Below, in pieces: positions 10,527 to 22,112 of a DNA stretch of 64,000 nt. Both the position numbers and the translations under genes were made by a program. The stretch comes from Pegoplata infirma (lineage: Eukaryota; Arthropoda; Insecta; Diptera; Anthomyiidae), in contig OY992536.1 in the NCBI GenBank assembly GCA_963921195.1, forward strand, positions 236,690,023 through 236,754,022. The letters run 5' to 3'. Position 1 is the first letter of the stretch. The number at the start of each line of letters is the position of its first letter. Below the pieces are notes generated by a model, which worked only from the letters and a program-made list of their open reading frames with translations, was not told the origin of the DNA and did no database searches.

Positions 10527-11344
10527 ACAAGTAAAAAAATTATAGTCGGTCAATACCGACCATATAATACCCTACACCAGAGTTTCCCGGAAAATGGGTA
10601 CCATAGACCGATTATATTTTGTCAAATCTTTAATAAGTGTAAAAAACACTTACAATTCAAATTTGAGTGTAATAGGCTTCGATTTGTTGCCAATAAACCG
10701 CTTTAACTGAATATCGGGTGAAATTTTCAGATGGTGCTAATTCCAAAAGTGGTCTGATGATAATCAGATTTGATAAGGTTATTAAAGTACGCGTTTAACA
10801 TACACAAACAAAATTTTAATTAAATATTTTCTATTTTCATGAAATTTGATAGATTTATATAAAAATCGGGAAGGTGGGTTGTATGGGGGCTACAAGAAGA
10901 ACTGATCCGATTCCTTTAAGGGAAGGGTGATTTGTGAACTTAAAATACGTTTACCTGCCAAATTTCAAAAAGATTCTTATTATAATACGGTTATTAGAGT
11001 CATTTGAGCCAAAACTAAAGAGGACCTTTGTATGGGGGCTAGTTCTAAATATAGACCGATTTTTTCTAATTTCAATAGGCTTTGTACTTGAGCCAAGAGA
11101 GGCTTAAGTTTCAAATTTCAAGTTAATTGATTTAAAATTACGACCTGTATCGTGTTTACACCGTTTACATTGACAGACAGACGAACGGACAGACGGACGG
11201 ACGGACATCGCTAAATCGACTCAAAAAGTGATTCTGAGTCGATCGGTATGCTTAAAGGTGGGTCTACGACCAAAATTTCGGGTAGTTACAAACATCAGCA
11301 CAAACTCATTATACCCTGTACCACAGTGTGGTGTAGGGTATAAA
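10527..11344 (+). mobile_element. Helentron/DINE-1 (mini-me)-like element A
   Basis: Starts ACAAGTAAAAAAATTATAG then TCGGTCAATACCGACC (inverted pair) and ATAATACCCTACACCAG. A GACA/GACG microsatellite (11171-11208, GTCY on the other strand) is followed by ATCGCTAAATCGACTC. It ends with a near-perfect hairpin at 11310-11342 (TATACCCTGTACCACA / TGTGGTGTAGGGTATA). Start motif, GTCY tract and terminal hairpin are the known layout of mini-me/DINE-1 elements, so the call joins sequence and family knowledge. Non-coding. Confidence 0.85.
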
Positions 11345-11625
11345 AATTTGGTGTAATCTAAAATATAATAAAAGAAAATAGATGAAAAAAAAAATTTCAT
11401 GAAAAAAAAAATTATGAAAAAAAAAAATTTTTGGTGAAAAACAAAAATTTTATGACAAAAAACAATAAGGAAAAAAAGTTTGATAAAAAAAATTATAAAA
11501 AAATTTTATCTCAAAAAAAAAAAAAAAATGAAAAAAAAAATTGATGGAAAAAAATTTGATGAAAAAAAATATGTTGGTAAAAAAAATTGATGAAAAAAAA
11601 AAACTGAATTTTTTTGTTGAAAAAT
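11345..11625 (+). repeat. A-rich GATGAAAAAAATTTT-type array
   Basis: Same irregular array as 10290-10526, on the outer side of the Helentron. It ends at the TTGTTGAAAAATAATTATG terminal unit. The 75-codon minus-strand ORF is low-complexity. Confidence 0.75.
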
Positions 11626-11697
11626 AATTATGATACTTTTCATTCACCAGCTGGTGAAAAACGGTTTTATTCACCACGAGGTGAATTGTTATCCAAA

Positions 11698-12315
11698 AAA
11701 TTTTGCGATAAGAAACTAAAATTTTCTATTTAGCTGTTTTTAAAAAAATCGGGTCACAAAATGTAATTTAAAATTTTCTCGAAAACCGACAAGGACAATA
11801 TTTAATCGGTCACAATATAAAAAAAAAATACAAATTGAATCAGAAAAATTTCAATAAAAAATTTTGCAAATAATATTTGAATATAAAATAATACAGCATC
11901 TAAATTTGTTTGCCATAAAACAAAACGCTATTAGAATCAAAGACATTTTCCCTAAACAAATAATTCTGATTCCGAGACATTTTTTCTATGAGACGTTTTT
12001 CGGTTGGAAAAATTCTTTGATTCTGAGACTATTGAAAAATTTTTTTAAAATTACAATAAGGTAGGGTACATAAAATAAAGTAATACTTACATTAAAACTC
12101 CATTGTTAGTTTACATTGAGAGAAGAAATCTGTAAAGATAGAACAAAAAACATTTTTAATTAAAGTTATAATTTTAAAAGTTTTTACATTAATTAACATT
12201 TTAGAAAGGCAGAAAAAATGTGAACATATTTTAAAATGTATGCTTATTTATTATGTATAATGTTTTTTTTTAAAAGTTTAAAAAATAATAGGGGTTTTCA
12301 CGGTCTCAGGTTTTT
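11698..12315. other. AT-rich stretch with one or two degenerate 43-bp units
   Basis: At about 11960-12050 are ATTCTGATTCCGAGACATT and TTTGATTCTGAGACTATTG, resembling the 43-bp repeat of 49780-51300. Nothing else is recognised; the 66-codon ORF overlaps these repeats. Confidence 0.4.
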
Positions 12316-12667
12316 AGTGTGGTAATTGACAAAATTGCCATTTAACCAAACGTTTGCAAACGTCAAATATTTGCCACCATTTTTTTGTTTTATAACGAAT
12401 CGTTAGCGTTGATTGTGTAAATACTTTGCACAACTAATATAATAAATTTTACCATTTGATATGTCAAAATGAACACAAATAATATGTAACGCGTTCAAGA
12501 TATCAACATAAACAATCACAGCTGTTTTCTCTTTTTTTGTTTTTTTTTTATTTGAGGCCTTGTAAATTAATTTTACACTAATTTTAAGTTTAAAATTAAG
12601 AAAAACTTTTCATACTTAAATTTATAAAATTTTATTGACGTTTGACAAGTTTGACAATTACCACACT
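12316..12667. mobile_element. MITE-like element, TIR AGTGTGGTAATTG
   Basis: AGTGTGGTAATTG at the left end is matched by CAATTACCACACT at the right, and AACGTCAAAT / ATTGACGTTTGAC extends the symmetry. Non-coding, 352 bp. No target duplication is certain. Confidence 0.6.
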
Positions 12668-14156
12668 CAATCCCAACATCGGGAAGGCGCCACTAGTTAA
12701 AGATATATTCATTGTTTAAGACCATTCTTCTCCCTTTTCGTGTATTTTCGTTGTTAAATTTATATTTCATTTAGTTTATTATTGTTTTGTGTACTAAAGC
12801 ATGAAATTAAAACTGACCATTAAGCCAGCCAAGCGCTAGACAAACCGAGTAAGATAAAAAAATGGTGAATAAAAAAATTTTAAAAATATGAAACTAAATT
12901 AGCTTTACAAGCCATAAAAAAAAATAAAAAAAAAAAATAATTAAAACAATTAAATACCAAATTCAAAATGAAATTTAGGTAAATAAATAAGGGGTATTCC
13001 TTTTGCGTTTAAACATTTTATTGATTTGCAAAGAACATCTTGAAGGCTTATATTACAATTATTTCTAAGAAAATTTACGAAATTTCAATACTCAGAAAAG
13101 TGCAATACCAATTGCAAACCAGCAAAGCACAGTTGAAATTCATTAATCTCAAAAAAAAAAAAAAAAAATCAGAAAAGGCCTTAAAATTCGTTAAACCGAA
13201 ATTAAAATTTATAAAAGCTTATTAAAAATTCAAAAAATCTCACTTGGAATTTAGAAAAGCCCGACTTAAATTCAAAAGCTCATTTGAAATTTGGAAAACA
13301 TCAATTAAAGTTTAGAAAATCGAAATTAAAAAAAAAAATCAAGTGAAATTCAGAAAAGATCAATTGAAATTTGGAAGAGATCATCTGATATTTAAGAAAA
13401 GTGCAGGACTATGAACTTCCTCTGGCATAAAAATTTCGATCCAAGTTATAACATTAGAAATTATAAAAATTATCCAATAATTTTTAGTCAGTTTCAATTA
13501 CGAATGAGTTTAGGCATTTCAATAAATGTTACTAAAAATATCGGAAATTATTCGAATCTTTAGAGTATGCAAAAATTATAATTGTATTAATTATCTTTCT
13601 AATATCAAAAAATTAAGAAAAAACATTTTAAACGATTTTTTTAATTTGACTTAACTTATGCTTTAAGAATTTTAATTTTTTAACAGATTAGTTAAAAAAT
13701 CATTTAAACAGTGGTAGTGTAAGCTCGTCGTTTTTGCGGTCGAGCTATAACTTATTTAAACAAAATAAATAAAAAATATTCTACAAATTCTAATATGGCA
13801 ATGAAAAATTTTTAGTCAACTGCTATTGCTGTCAAAGACTTTAATCAAAAATAAATGATCTACTGGTATTGTTTTACTTCTATAGCCTTTAACTGCTATC
13901 ATTTTGTTTGCTATTGAAATATGTATAGCTGCTGGACATTTATCTTCTTTCATGGCGATTGTAAAAATTCTTTCACATTTTGTATTTTTATTTTTTATTA
14001 TTCAAATTCAAACTTTTATTGCTGTCTGTATGTCACTTGTAAAATATCAACGTCACAATTTAACATCTCTAGTATGTAGTATAGGCTTCTGTTTACTGCC
14101 ACCCAAACACTGGCAATATTTGTTGTTACCCATATATTAATTTTTTTTTTGTTATT
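12668..14156. other. AT-rich stretch, with degenerate short repeats at 13100-13410
   Basis: Around 13100-13410 a loose unit of about 27 bp recurs (AATTGAAATTCAGAAAAG, AATTGAAATTTGGAAGAG, ACTTGGAATTTAGAAAAG). The 61-codon ORF at 13040 reads these repeats. The 78-codon ORF at 13904-14140 is hydrophobic but has no start context or family resemblance. I see no gene. Confidence 0.45.
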
Positions 14157-14215
14157 TTTTATACCCTCCTCTTCAGGGTTAGGGGGTATATATAAGTTTG
14201 TCATTTCGTTTGTGA
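14157..14215 (-). mobile_element. 3'-end fragment of a Helentron-like element
   Basis: TATACCCTCCTCTTCAGGG followed by TATATATAAGTTTGTCATTT matches the reverse 3' end of the element at 42102 (TATACCCCCC..., TATATATAAGTTTGTCATTC). Confidence 0.6.
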
Positions 14216-15835
14216 CACTTCACTAACTACCGATAAACTTCTCTGAGGCTCGATGAGATAGAACATTAAATTAACATTGGCTTTTTTGCGAATCCACGTG
14301 TAGTAAAACACCCACTTAAAGAAAAAGCTTCTTCATATTAATGAAAATAAACATCAATATGATGAAATGTTATATCAAATTTTCATCCAATGTAACGTGT
14401 CATCAATATGATGAATCGGTGTAATCAATAACAAGAATTCATTTTAATTTTGGAACATATAGATATCGGGCGATATCTATTCGAGAAACGATTTGAAGAG
14501 CCGTGTTTGAAAAGCATGCAGAAAAAGGCTATATTTAAATCAATTATTTCAGTTATTCCACATGCCTTAGAAAAAACTTCAGTGGGCTATGGAAAAAACT
14601 GTAAGTACGTTCACGTTTAATTTTTTTTTGGTTTCAAGCCAAATACATTTTCGTGTTGAAAAGTGTAGCTGTTTATATATTACTAGCTTACCATCCCGGT
14701 ACTTCGTTACCGGTTGTATTGAATACCGGATAATATAAAGATCAGGATTACTCTATCGATTTAAAAAAAATCCTCTACATAGTTTTTGTTTTATTTACTT
14801 GTGGACGTTTAAGTCTTTCATAAAATAATATTTTAATGAATAATTTAAACAATAAAATTTGAATAACTTCCCTGGTACGTCTTCATGCTCGTTTCGGTGA
14901 AAAAATATATTGACAATTTTCGAGCCCTTATATCGGGTTTGAAGATTTTGAGTGAATAAATACTTGATTAAAAAAAAAAAAATTGGAATAAAAATAAGTT
15001 TGAGTGGAAAAACATATAGAGAGAACAAATATGGAGCCAAAAAAGTTAAATACGTAAAATTTAAGTAAAAAATATCATTCCATATTGTGCCCAGCCCTAT
15101 TCCACTTCGTTCCCCGTTCTATTCCATTTCACTTCCAAGTCCATCTCCTTTCGTTCCATGTAAGTTTCATTCCTCTCCGTATAATATGCGTTAAAAAAAT
15201 AAAAAGTTCTGTTGTCTTTATATTGTAGATATGAAAAGTACCATTTTACACCACTGTTACCAGGTAGCACTTTTTACCCTAAAATTTTAAAATATGTCCT
15301 TGTCTTGGGTATTATTTCTGCGGCTTTTAGTTCAATAGTTAGATATCTCAAAATAACCATTTGCCCCCTTTTCCCCGTAAAATTATATTTTTCAAAAATT
15401 ATTTTCTTTTGTGCTAGGTGATCCTTTATTTAAAACATCAAGTTTCTGAACCATTATTTCAAGAAATATAAGAATAACCAAATTTGCACTTTTTATCCCC
15501 TTTACGATCGGTCGCGACCCTTAGAAACAGAATTTCCAAAAATAACATTTTAAAGCATTCAAAGTTTCAGTGCCTAGGATAATTACTTCATGAAATATAA
15601 AAAGTATCAAAAAACACTTTTTTACAGCTCTAGAAACATAAATTTTTGAAAATACTTTAGCAGAATGTTTTTTTTCACCGAAGGCCCCTACATTCCAAAA
15701 TTCAAGCTTCAACGGTCATTATTATAGGAACAAAAAAATACCAAAAGTACACTTTCTTACCCCCGTTAGAAACGAAATTTCAAAAAAATAACTCTTCCAG
15801 AAGGTTTTTTTCTTCACCGAAAAATCCTACATTCC

Positions 15836-17632
15836 TTTTTATAAAAGGTACTTTTTATAAAAGGTACTTTTTATTAAAGGTACTTTTTATAAAAGGTACT
15901 TTTTATAAAGGGTACTTTTTATAAAAGGTACTTTTTATAAAAGGTACTTTTTATAAAGGGTACTTTTTATAAAAGGTACTTTTTATAAAAGGTACTTTTA
16001 ATAAAAGGTACTTTTTATAAAAGGTACTTTTTATAAAAGGTACTTTTTATAAAATGTACTTTTTATAAAAGGTACTTTTTATAAAAGGTACTTTTTATAA
16101 AAAAGTACTTTTTATAAAAGGTACTTTTTATAAAAGGTACTTTTTATAAAAGGTACTTTTTATAAAAGTTACTTTTTATAAAAGGTACATTTTGTAAAAG
16201 GTACTTTTTATAAAAGGTACTTTTATAAAAGGTACTTTTTATAAAAGGTACTTTTTATAAATGGTACTTTTTATAAAAGGTACTTTTTATAAAAGGTACT
16301 TTTTATAAAAGGTACTTTTTATAAAAGGTACTTTTTATAAAAGTTACTTTTTATAAAAGGTACTTTTTATAAAAGGTACTTTTTATAAAAGGTACTTTTT
16401 ATAAAAGGTACTTTTTATAAAAGGTACTTTTTATAAAAGGTACTTTTTATAAAAGGTACTTTTTATAAAAGGTACTTTTTATAAAAGGTACTTTTTATAA
16501 AAGGTACTTTTTATAAAAGGTACTTTTTATAAAAGGTACTTTTTATAAAAGGTACTTTTTATAAAAGGTACTTTTTATAAAAGGTACTTTTTATAAAAGG
16601 TACTTTTTATAAAAGGTACTTTTTATAAAAGGTACTTTTTATAAAAGGTACTTTTTAAAAAGGTACATTTTAAAAAGGTACTTTTTATAAAAGGTACTTT
16701 TTATAGAATGTACTTTTTATGAAAGGTACTTTTTATAAAAGGTACTTTTTATAAAAGGTACTTTTTATAAAAGGTACTTTTTACAAAAGGTACTTTTTAT
16801 AAAAAGTACCTTTTATAAAAAGTACCTTTTATAAAAAGTACTTTTTACTTTTTATAAAAGTTACTTTTTATAAAAGGTACCTTTTGTAAAAGGTACTTTT
16901 TATAAAAGGTACTTTTATAAAAGGTACTTTTTATAAAAGGTACTTTTTATAAAAGGTACTTTTTATAAAAGGTACTTTTTATAAAAGGTACTTTTTATAA
17001 AAGGTACTTTTTATAAAAGGTACTTTTTATAAAAGGTACTTTTTATAAAAGGTACTTTTTATAAGAGGTACTTTTTATAAAAGGTACTTTTTATAAAAGG
17101 TTATTTTTATAAAAGGTACTTTTTATAAAAGGTACTTTTTATAAAAGGTACTTTTTATAAAAGGTACTTTTTATAAAAGGTACTTTTTATAAAAGGTACT
17201 TTTTATAAAAGGTACTTTTTATAAAAGGTACTTTTTATAAAAGGTACTTTTTAAAAAGGTACATTTTAAAAAGGTACTTTTTATAAAAGGTACTTTTTAT
17301 AGAATGTACTTTTTATGAAAGGTACTTTTTATAAAAGGTACTTTTTATAAAAGGTACTTTTTACAAAAGGTACTTTTTATAAAAGGTACTTTTTATAAAA
17401 GGTACTTTTTATAAAAGGTACTTTTTATAAAAGGTACTTTTTATAAAAGGTACTTTTTATAAAAGGTACTTTTTATAAAAGGTACTTTTTATAAAAGGTA
17501 CTTTTTATAAAAGGTACTTTTTATAAAAGGTACTTTTTATAAAAGGTACTTTTTATAAAAGGTACTTTTTATAAAAGGTACTTTTTATAAAAGGTACTTT
17601 TTATAAAAGGTACTTTTTATAAAAGGTACTTT
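15836..17632 (+). repeat. 16-bp minisatellite GGTACTTTTTATAAAA, about 110 copies
   Basis: An almost unbroken run of the 16-bp unit GGTACTTTTTATAAAA with few variants. A set of linked variants (GGTACATTTT, TTATAGAATGTAC, TTATGAAAGG, TTTTACAAAAGG) occurs at about 16650-16800 and again in the same order about 596 bp later, showing internal duplication of a block. At about 16800-16855 a few units run as the reverse complement (AAAAAGTACCTTTTAT). The unit resembles the phrase AAAAGGTACCAAAAGTACAC found beside it, a likely source. Confidence 0.97.
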
Positions 17633-18520
17633 TTTACCCTTTTTACCCCCGTAGAATCAACATTGGCAAAAACCCAGCCTTATTGAATCTTTTTTCCGGA
17701 AGGTGAACCTACATTACAAATTTCAAGTTTCTAGTACCATTATTTAAGTAAATGTAAAAGGTACCAAAAGTACAGTTTTTTACCCTTTTTCCCCTTAGAA
17801 TCATCATTGGCGAAAATCCAGCCTTAATAGATCTTTATTCCGAGAGGGTAACATACAGTCCAGTTTTCAAGTCTCCATGACTATTATTTCAGGAGATATA
17901 AAAAGTACCAAAAGTACACTTTTTTACCCATTTTACCCCCGTAGAATCAACATTGGCAAAAACCCAGCCTTAGTGATTTTTTTTCCGGGAGGTAAACCTA
18001 CATTGTAAATTTCAAGTTTCTAATACCATTATCTATCTATATTCCGGGAGGTGAACATACAGTCCAAATTTCAAGTCTCTGTGACAATTATTTAAGAAAA
18101 TATAAAAGGTACCAAAAGTACAGTTTTTTACCCTTTTTACCCCCTTAAAATCAACATTGGAAAAAGTTCAGCCTTAAAGGATCTACATTTCGGGAGGTGA
18201 ACATACACTCCAAATTTCAAGTCTCTATGACCATTATTTCATGAGATATAAAAAGTAACAAAAGTACAGTTTTTCACCCTTTTTACCCCCTTAGAATCAA
18301 CACTGGAAAAAATCCGGCCTTAGTGTATCTATGTTCCGGGAGGTGAACATACAGTTCAAATTTCAAGTCTCTATGACCATTATTTCAGGAGATATAAAAA
18401 GTACCAAAAGTACAGTTTTTTACCCTTTTTACCCCCTTAGAATCAACACTGGCAAAAATCCAGCCTTAGTGGATCTATATTCTAGGAGGTGAACCTACAG
18501 TCCAAATTTCAAGTCTCTAG
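17633..18520 (+). repeat. Tandem units of about 150 bp
   Basis: Each unit has ACCAAAAGTACAGTTTTTTA, CCCTTTTTACCCCCTTAGAA, TCAACATTGGCAAAAATCCA and GGGAGGTGAACATACAGTCC, then TTTCAAGTCTCTATGACC and ATTATTTCAGGAGATATAAA. Five to six copies, well aligned. Reading the reverse strand gives the same word order as the 1-2420 array. Confidence 0.85.
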
Positions 18521-19335
18521 CTTCAGCGGTTTGGGCTGGGCGATGATGAATCAGTCAATAAGTCAGTCAGTCAGTCAGTCAGTCAGTCAGTCACATTACT
18601 CTTTTATATATATAGATACTAGCTTATCATCCCGGTACTTCGTTACCGGTTGAATTGAATACTGGATAATATAAGGATCAGAATTACTCTACAGATTTCA
18701 AGAAAATTCCCCTACGTAGTCCTTGTTTTATTTACTTGTGCACGTTTAAGTCTTTCATAAAATAATATTTCAATGAATAATTTAACCAATAAAATTTGAA
18801 TAATTTTCGAGCCCTTCTATCGGGATTTTGGATTTTGAGTGAATAAATATTTCAGTGAATAAAGAAATTGGAATAAAAAAGTTTGAGCAAAAAAACATAT
18901 AAAGAGAAAAAATATGGAGTAAAAAATTTTAAATACAAAAAATTTGAGTAAAAATATCATTCCATATTGTTCCCTGCTCTATTCCATTTCGTTTCCCGTT
19001 CTAAAATTGAAAATTTTAAAATATGTCCTTCTCTTGGGTGTTATTGCTGGGGCTTTTAGTTTAATAGTTAGAAAGGTAAAAATAACAATTTGCCCCTTTT
19101 CCCCTCAAAATTCAATTTTCCAAAAATAGTTTTTTTTTGTGCTAGGTGATCCGTTATTTAAAATGTAACATTTTTGAACTATTATTTCAAAAAATATAAG
19201 AATAACTAAAATGAACACTTTTTCATTAATATAGGAACAAAAAAAAAGGTACCAAAAGTACACTTTCTTACCCCCGTTAGAAACAGAATTTTCAAAAAGA
19301 ACCTCTTCCAGAATGATTTTTCTTTACCGTAGGAT

Positions 19336-20370
19336 CCTTTTTTATAAAAGGTAATTTTTATAAAAGGTACTTTTTATAAAAGGTACTTTTTATAAAAGGT
19401 ACTTTTTATAAAAGGTACTTTTTAAAAAAGTTACTTTTTAAAAAAGGTACTTTTTAAAAAAGGTACTCTTAAGGTACTTTTTATAATAGGTACTTTTTAT
19501 AAAAGGTACTTTTTATAAAAGGTACTTTTTATAAAAGGTACTTTTTATAAAAGGTACTTTTATAAAAGGTACTTTTTATAAAAGTTACTTTTTATAAAAG
19601 TTACTTTTTATAAAAGGTACTTTTTATAAAAAGTACTTTTATAAATGGTACTTTTTATAAAAAGTACTTTTAAAAAAGGTACTTTTTATAAAAGGTACTT
19701 TTTATAAAAGGTACATTTTATAAAAGGTACTTTTTATAAAATGTACTTTTTATAAAAGGTACTTTTTATAAAAGGTATTTTTATAAAAGGTACTTTTTAT
19801 AAAAGGTACAAAAAAAAGGTACCAAAAGTACACTTTCTTACCCCCGTTAGAAACAGAATTTTCAAAAAGAACCTCTTCCAGAATGATTTTTCTTTACCGT
19901 AGGATCCTCTTTTATAAAAGGTAATTTTTATAAAAGGTACTTTTTATAAAAGGTACTTTTTATAAAAGGTACTTTTTATAAAAGGTTCTTTTTATAAAAG
20001 GTACTTTTATAATAGGTACTTTTTATAAAAGGTACTTTTTATAAAAGGTACTTTTTATAAAAGGTACTTTTTATAAAAGGTACTTTTTATAAAAGGTACT
20101 TTTTATAAAAGGTACTTTTTATAAAAGGTACTTTTATAAAAGGTACTTTTTATAAAAGGTACTTTTTATAAAAGGTACTTTTTATAAGAGGTACTTTATA
20201 TAAAAGGTACTTTTTATAAAAGGTGCTTTTTGTAAATGGTACTTTTTATAAAAGGTACTTTTTATAAAAGGTACTTTTTAAAAAAGGTACTTTTTAAAAA
20301 AGATACTTTTTAAAAAAGGTACTTTTTAAAACAGGTACTTTTTAAAAAAGGTACTTTTTTTAAACGGTAC
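19336..20370 (+). repeat. 16-bp minisatellite in two duplicated blocks
   Basis: The same 16-bp unit as 15836-17632, but more variable. The lead-in AAAAAAAGGTACCAAAAGTA and the following CCCCCGTTAGAAACAGAATT... at about 19241 recur at about 19811, so lead-in plus array was duplicated as a block of about 570 bp. Confidence 0.9.
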
Positions 20371-21008
20371 AGCATTTTCAGAAAGTACTTGTTCCAGAAT
20401 GTTTTATTTCCCTAAAGGATCCTACATTCTAAATTTCAAGTTTGAATGAGCATTATTTCAGTAAATAAAAAAAAGTACCAAAAGTACACTTTTTTACCCA
20501 TTTTACCCCCGTTGAATCATTATTGGCAAAAACCCAGCCTTAGTGAATCTTTTTTCCGGGAAGTGAACCGACATTGCAAGTTTCAAGTTTCTAGTACCCT
20601 TATTTAAGGAAATATAAAAAGTACAAAAAGAACAGATTTTGATCCTTTTTACCCCCTTAGAATCATCATTGGCAAAAATCCAGCCTTAGGGGATCTATAT
20701 TCCAGGAGGTGAACTTACAGTCCAAATTTCAAGTCTCTGTGACATATTTTTAAGGAAATATAAAAGGTACCAAAAGAACAAATTTTTACCCTTTTTACCC
20801 CCTTAGAATCAACATTGGTAAAAATCCCGCCTAACTGGATCTATATTCCAGGATGAGAACATACAGTCCAAATTTCAAGTCTCTATGACCATTATTTCAG
20901 GAGATATAAAAAGTACCAAAAGTACAGTTTTTTACCCTTTTTACCCCTTAGAATCAACACTGGCAAAAATCTAGCGTAAGTGCATCTAGATTCCAGGAGG
21001 TTAACATA

Positions 21009-21404
21009 CACTTAAAGAATTATGTAGGTAAATTCCAGTAAATATTCACTTAAAACAAATGAAATTTTATTTAAAAACCATTCCACTTTTTTTTCATTTA
21101 AAATGAAAACATATTACAGTCAATTTTAAATGTTAATTTAATGACTAACCAATACATTAAAAAATTAGTGAATATTCACTTATTTTGTATTGAAAAACAG
21201 TAAAACTATAGAAGAATTTTTTTACTGCCGAAATTAAATGTAACAGAAAATTCGTTTTTAATACAGTAAATTATTTTTTTTAAACTACAGAAACAGTAAA
21301 AAAATTAAATCCTTTATAAAATAAGTGATTTTTCTTTTAAAATGACTTGACTGATTACTTTTTAAAATAACCTACAAACAGTTAATGACATAATTTTCTT
21401 AGTG
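21009..21404. mobile_element. MITE with TA target duplication
   Basis: Left end CACTTAAAGAATTATGT, right end ACATAATTTTCTTAGTG. TA lies on both sides (21007-21008, 21405-21406), and removing the insert restores the unit phrase AACATACAGT...AATTTCAAG. A fragment of the same family (CACTTAAAAAATTATGTCAT) is at 44529-44605. TA duplication points to the Tc1/mariner group. Confidence 0.75.
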
Positions 21405-21747
21405 TACAGTTGAAATTTCAAGTCTCTATGACCATTATTTCAGGAGATATAAAAAGTACTAAAAGTACAGTTTTTTACCCTTTTTACCCTCTTAGAATCA
21501 ACAATGGCAAAAATCCAGCCTTAGTGGATCCATATTTTGGGAGGTGAACCTACAGTCCAAACTTCAAGTCTCTAGCTTCAGCGGTTTGGGCTGGGCGATG
21601 ATGAGTCAGTCAGTCACTCTCTCACTCACCCTACTCTTTTATATATATAGATTGAAGAAAAGCTTCATTAATATGAGGAAATTTGTCAAGTAGTGATGAA
21701 ACCGTTTCATCAATATAATGAAGCATTATTCTTTGAGTTAACTTAAC

Positions 21748-21929
21748 TAAACAGGTTGATTCAGTTACGATCCGCCAAGTTTCACCAGCATTTTCCTTGG
21801 CTCATTAATGAAAAAATGTCCACTACTTACTTGCATTTTCGGGGATGGTCGTAGTGAACATATTTTCATGAAATTTGCCAAGTAATACGTTTATGACATT
21901 TGGCTGGTCGTAAGTGAATCACCCTGTAC
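21748..21929. mobile_element. Short palindromic element, ACAGGKTGATTCA termini
   Basis: The left half ACAGGTTGATTCAGTTACGA is mirrored by TCGTAAGTGAATCACCCTGT at the right. Inner blocks CTTGGCTCATT and TTTCATGAAATTTGCCAAG also mirror. It is a short relative of the insertion at 52893-53783, sharing CCTTGGCTCATT and TTGCATTTTCGGGGATGG. Confidence 0.7.
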
Positions 21930-22069
21930 ACGCTTCGACTAGGAAAAAATTTGCATACAAAAAATAATTTCCACGCAAACAATTTTATTTCTTTTACAAA
22001 AATCAAAAAAAAAAAATATTTTTAGACAGAATTTTAAAACAATTGTTTTAAAAAATGTATTTTGCTCAA

Positions 22070-22112
22070 TGTGGAGGGTATTCATGGATTCGCCCAAGCC
22101 GAGTATAATTTT
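22070..22112 (-). mobile_element. 5'-end fragment of a Helentron-like element
   Basis: TGTGGAGGGTATTCATGGAT then TCGCCCAAGCCGAGTATAA corresponds to the reverse start region of elements B and E (GTGGAGGGTATTCATAGATT). Confidence 0.6.

Larger units (their letters stand above)
7777..11697. mobile_element. Composite foldback structure I
   Basis: From the outside inward on the left: a terminal unit (7777-7880, TTTTAACATGATAATG then AGGCTGGTGTC and CCACCTCAGTTTGACTA), a T-rich array of ATCAAATTTTTTT type, a nested long-TIR element (8083-9442), then an inverted arm (9443-9768). The centre is about 9769-9924. On the right: the matching arm (9925-10280), an A-rich GATGAAAA array, a Helentron (10527-11344), another array and a partial terminal unit (11626-11697, TTCACCAGCTGGTGAA and TTCACCACGAGGTGAA). 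The same order of parts occurs at 41432-47905. No coding capacity. Whether the whole is one transposable unit or a nest of separate insertions is inference. Confidence 0.55.
14682..18617 (+). mobile_element. ACTAGCTTA...TATATATAGAT element, copy 1
   Basis: Starts ACTAGCTTACCATCCCGG then TACTTCGTTACCGGTTG. It ends with GCTGGGCGATGATGAATCAG, a (TCAG)n tract and TCTTTTATATATATAGAT. The interior holds short ATTCCATTTCGTTCC phrases, divergent 150-bp units, a large 16-bp array (15836-17632) and further 150-bp units. The next copy begins at the very next base. No ORF with a domain, so non-autonomous. The 3' end resembles those of some non-LTR (RTE-like) and Helitron-like repeats in insects, but I cannot choose between these. 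Confidence 0.75.
18618..21652 (+). mobile_element. ACTAGCTTA...TATATATAGAT element, copy 2
   Basis: Starts ACTAGCTTATCATCCCGG directly after copy 1 and ends CTCTTTTATATATATAGATT, with the same GCTGGGCGATGATGAGTCAG lead-in. It carries its own 16-bp arrays (19336-20370) and 150-bp units (20460-21580). One unit is broken by a TA-flanked MITE at 21009-21404. Confidence 0.75.
14316..21745. mobile_element. Possible older TIR element split by 14682-21652
   Basis: Left ACTTAAAGAAAAAGCTTC plus TTCATATTAATGAA resembles, inverted, the sequence just past the inner insertions: GCTTCATTAATATGAGG and ATGAAGCATTATTCTTTGAG. This suggests the two repeat-filled elements landed in an older MITE with TIR ACTYAAAGAA. 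The match is imperfect. Confidence 0.35.

Noticed and set aside
13904..14140. A small membrane protein gene
   Set aside because: Hydrophobic translation, but the sequence is AT-rich and there is no family match, start context or second supporting feature.
15836..17632. A CRISPR-like array
   Set aside because: The 16-bp units are directly contiguous without unique spacers, in an AT-rich eukaryotic context.
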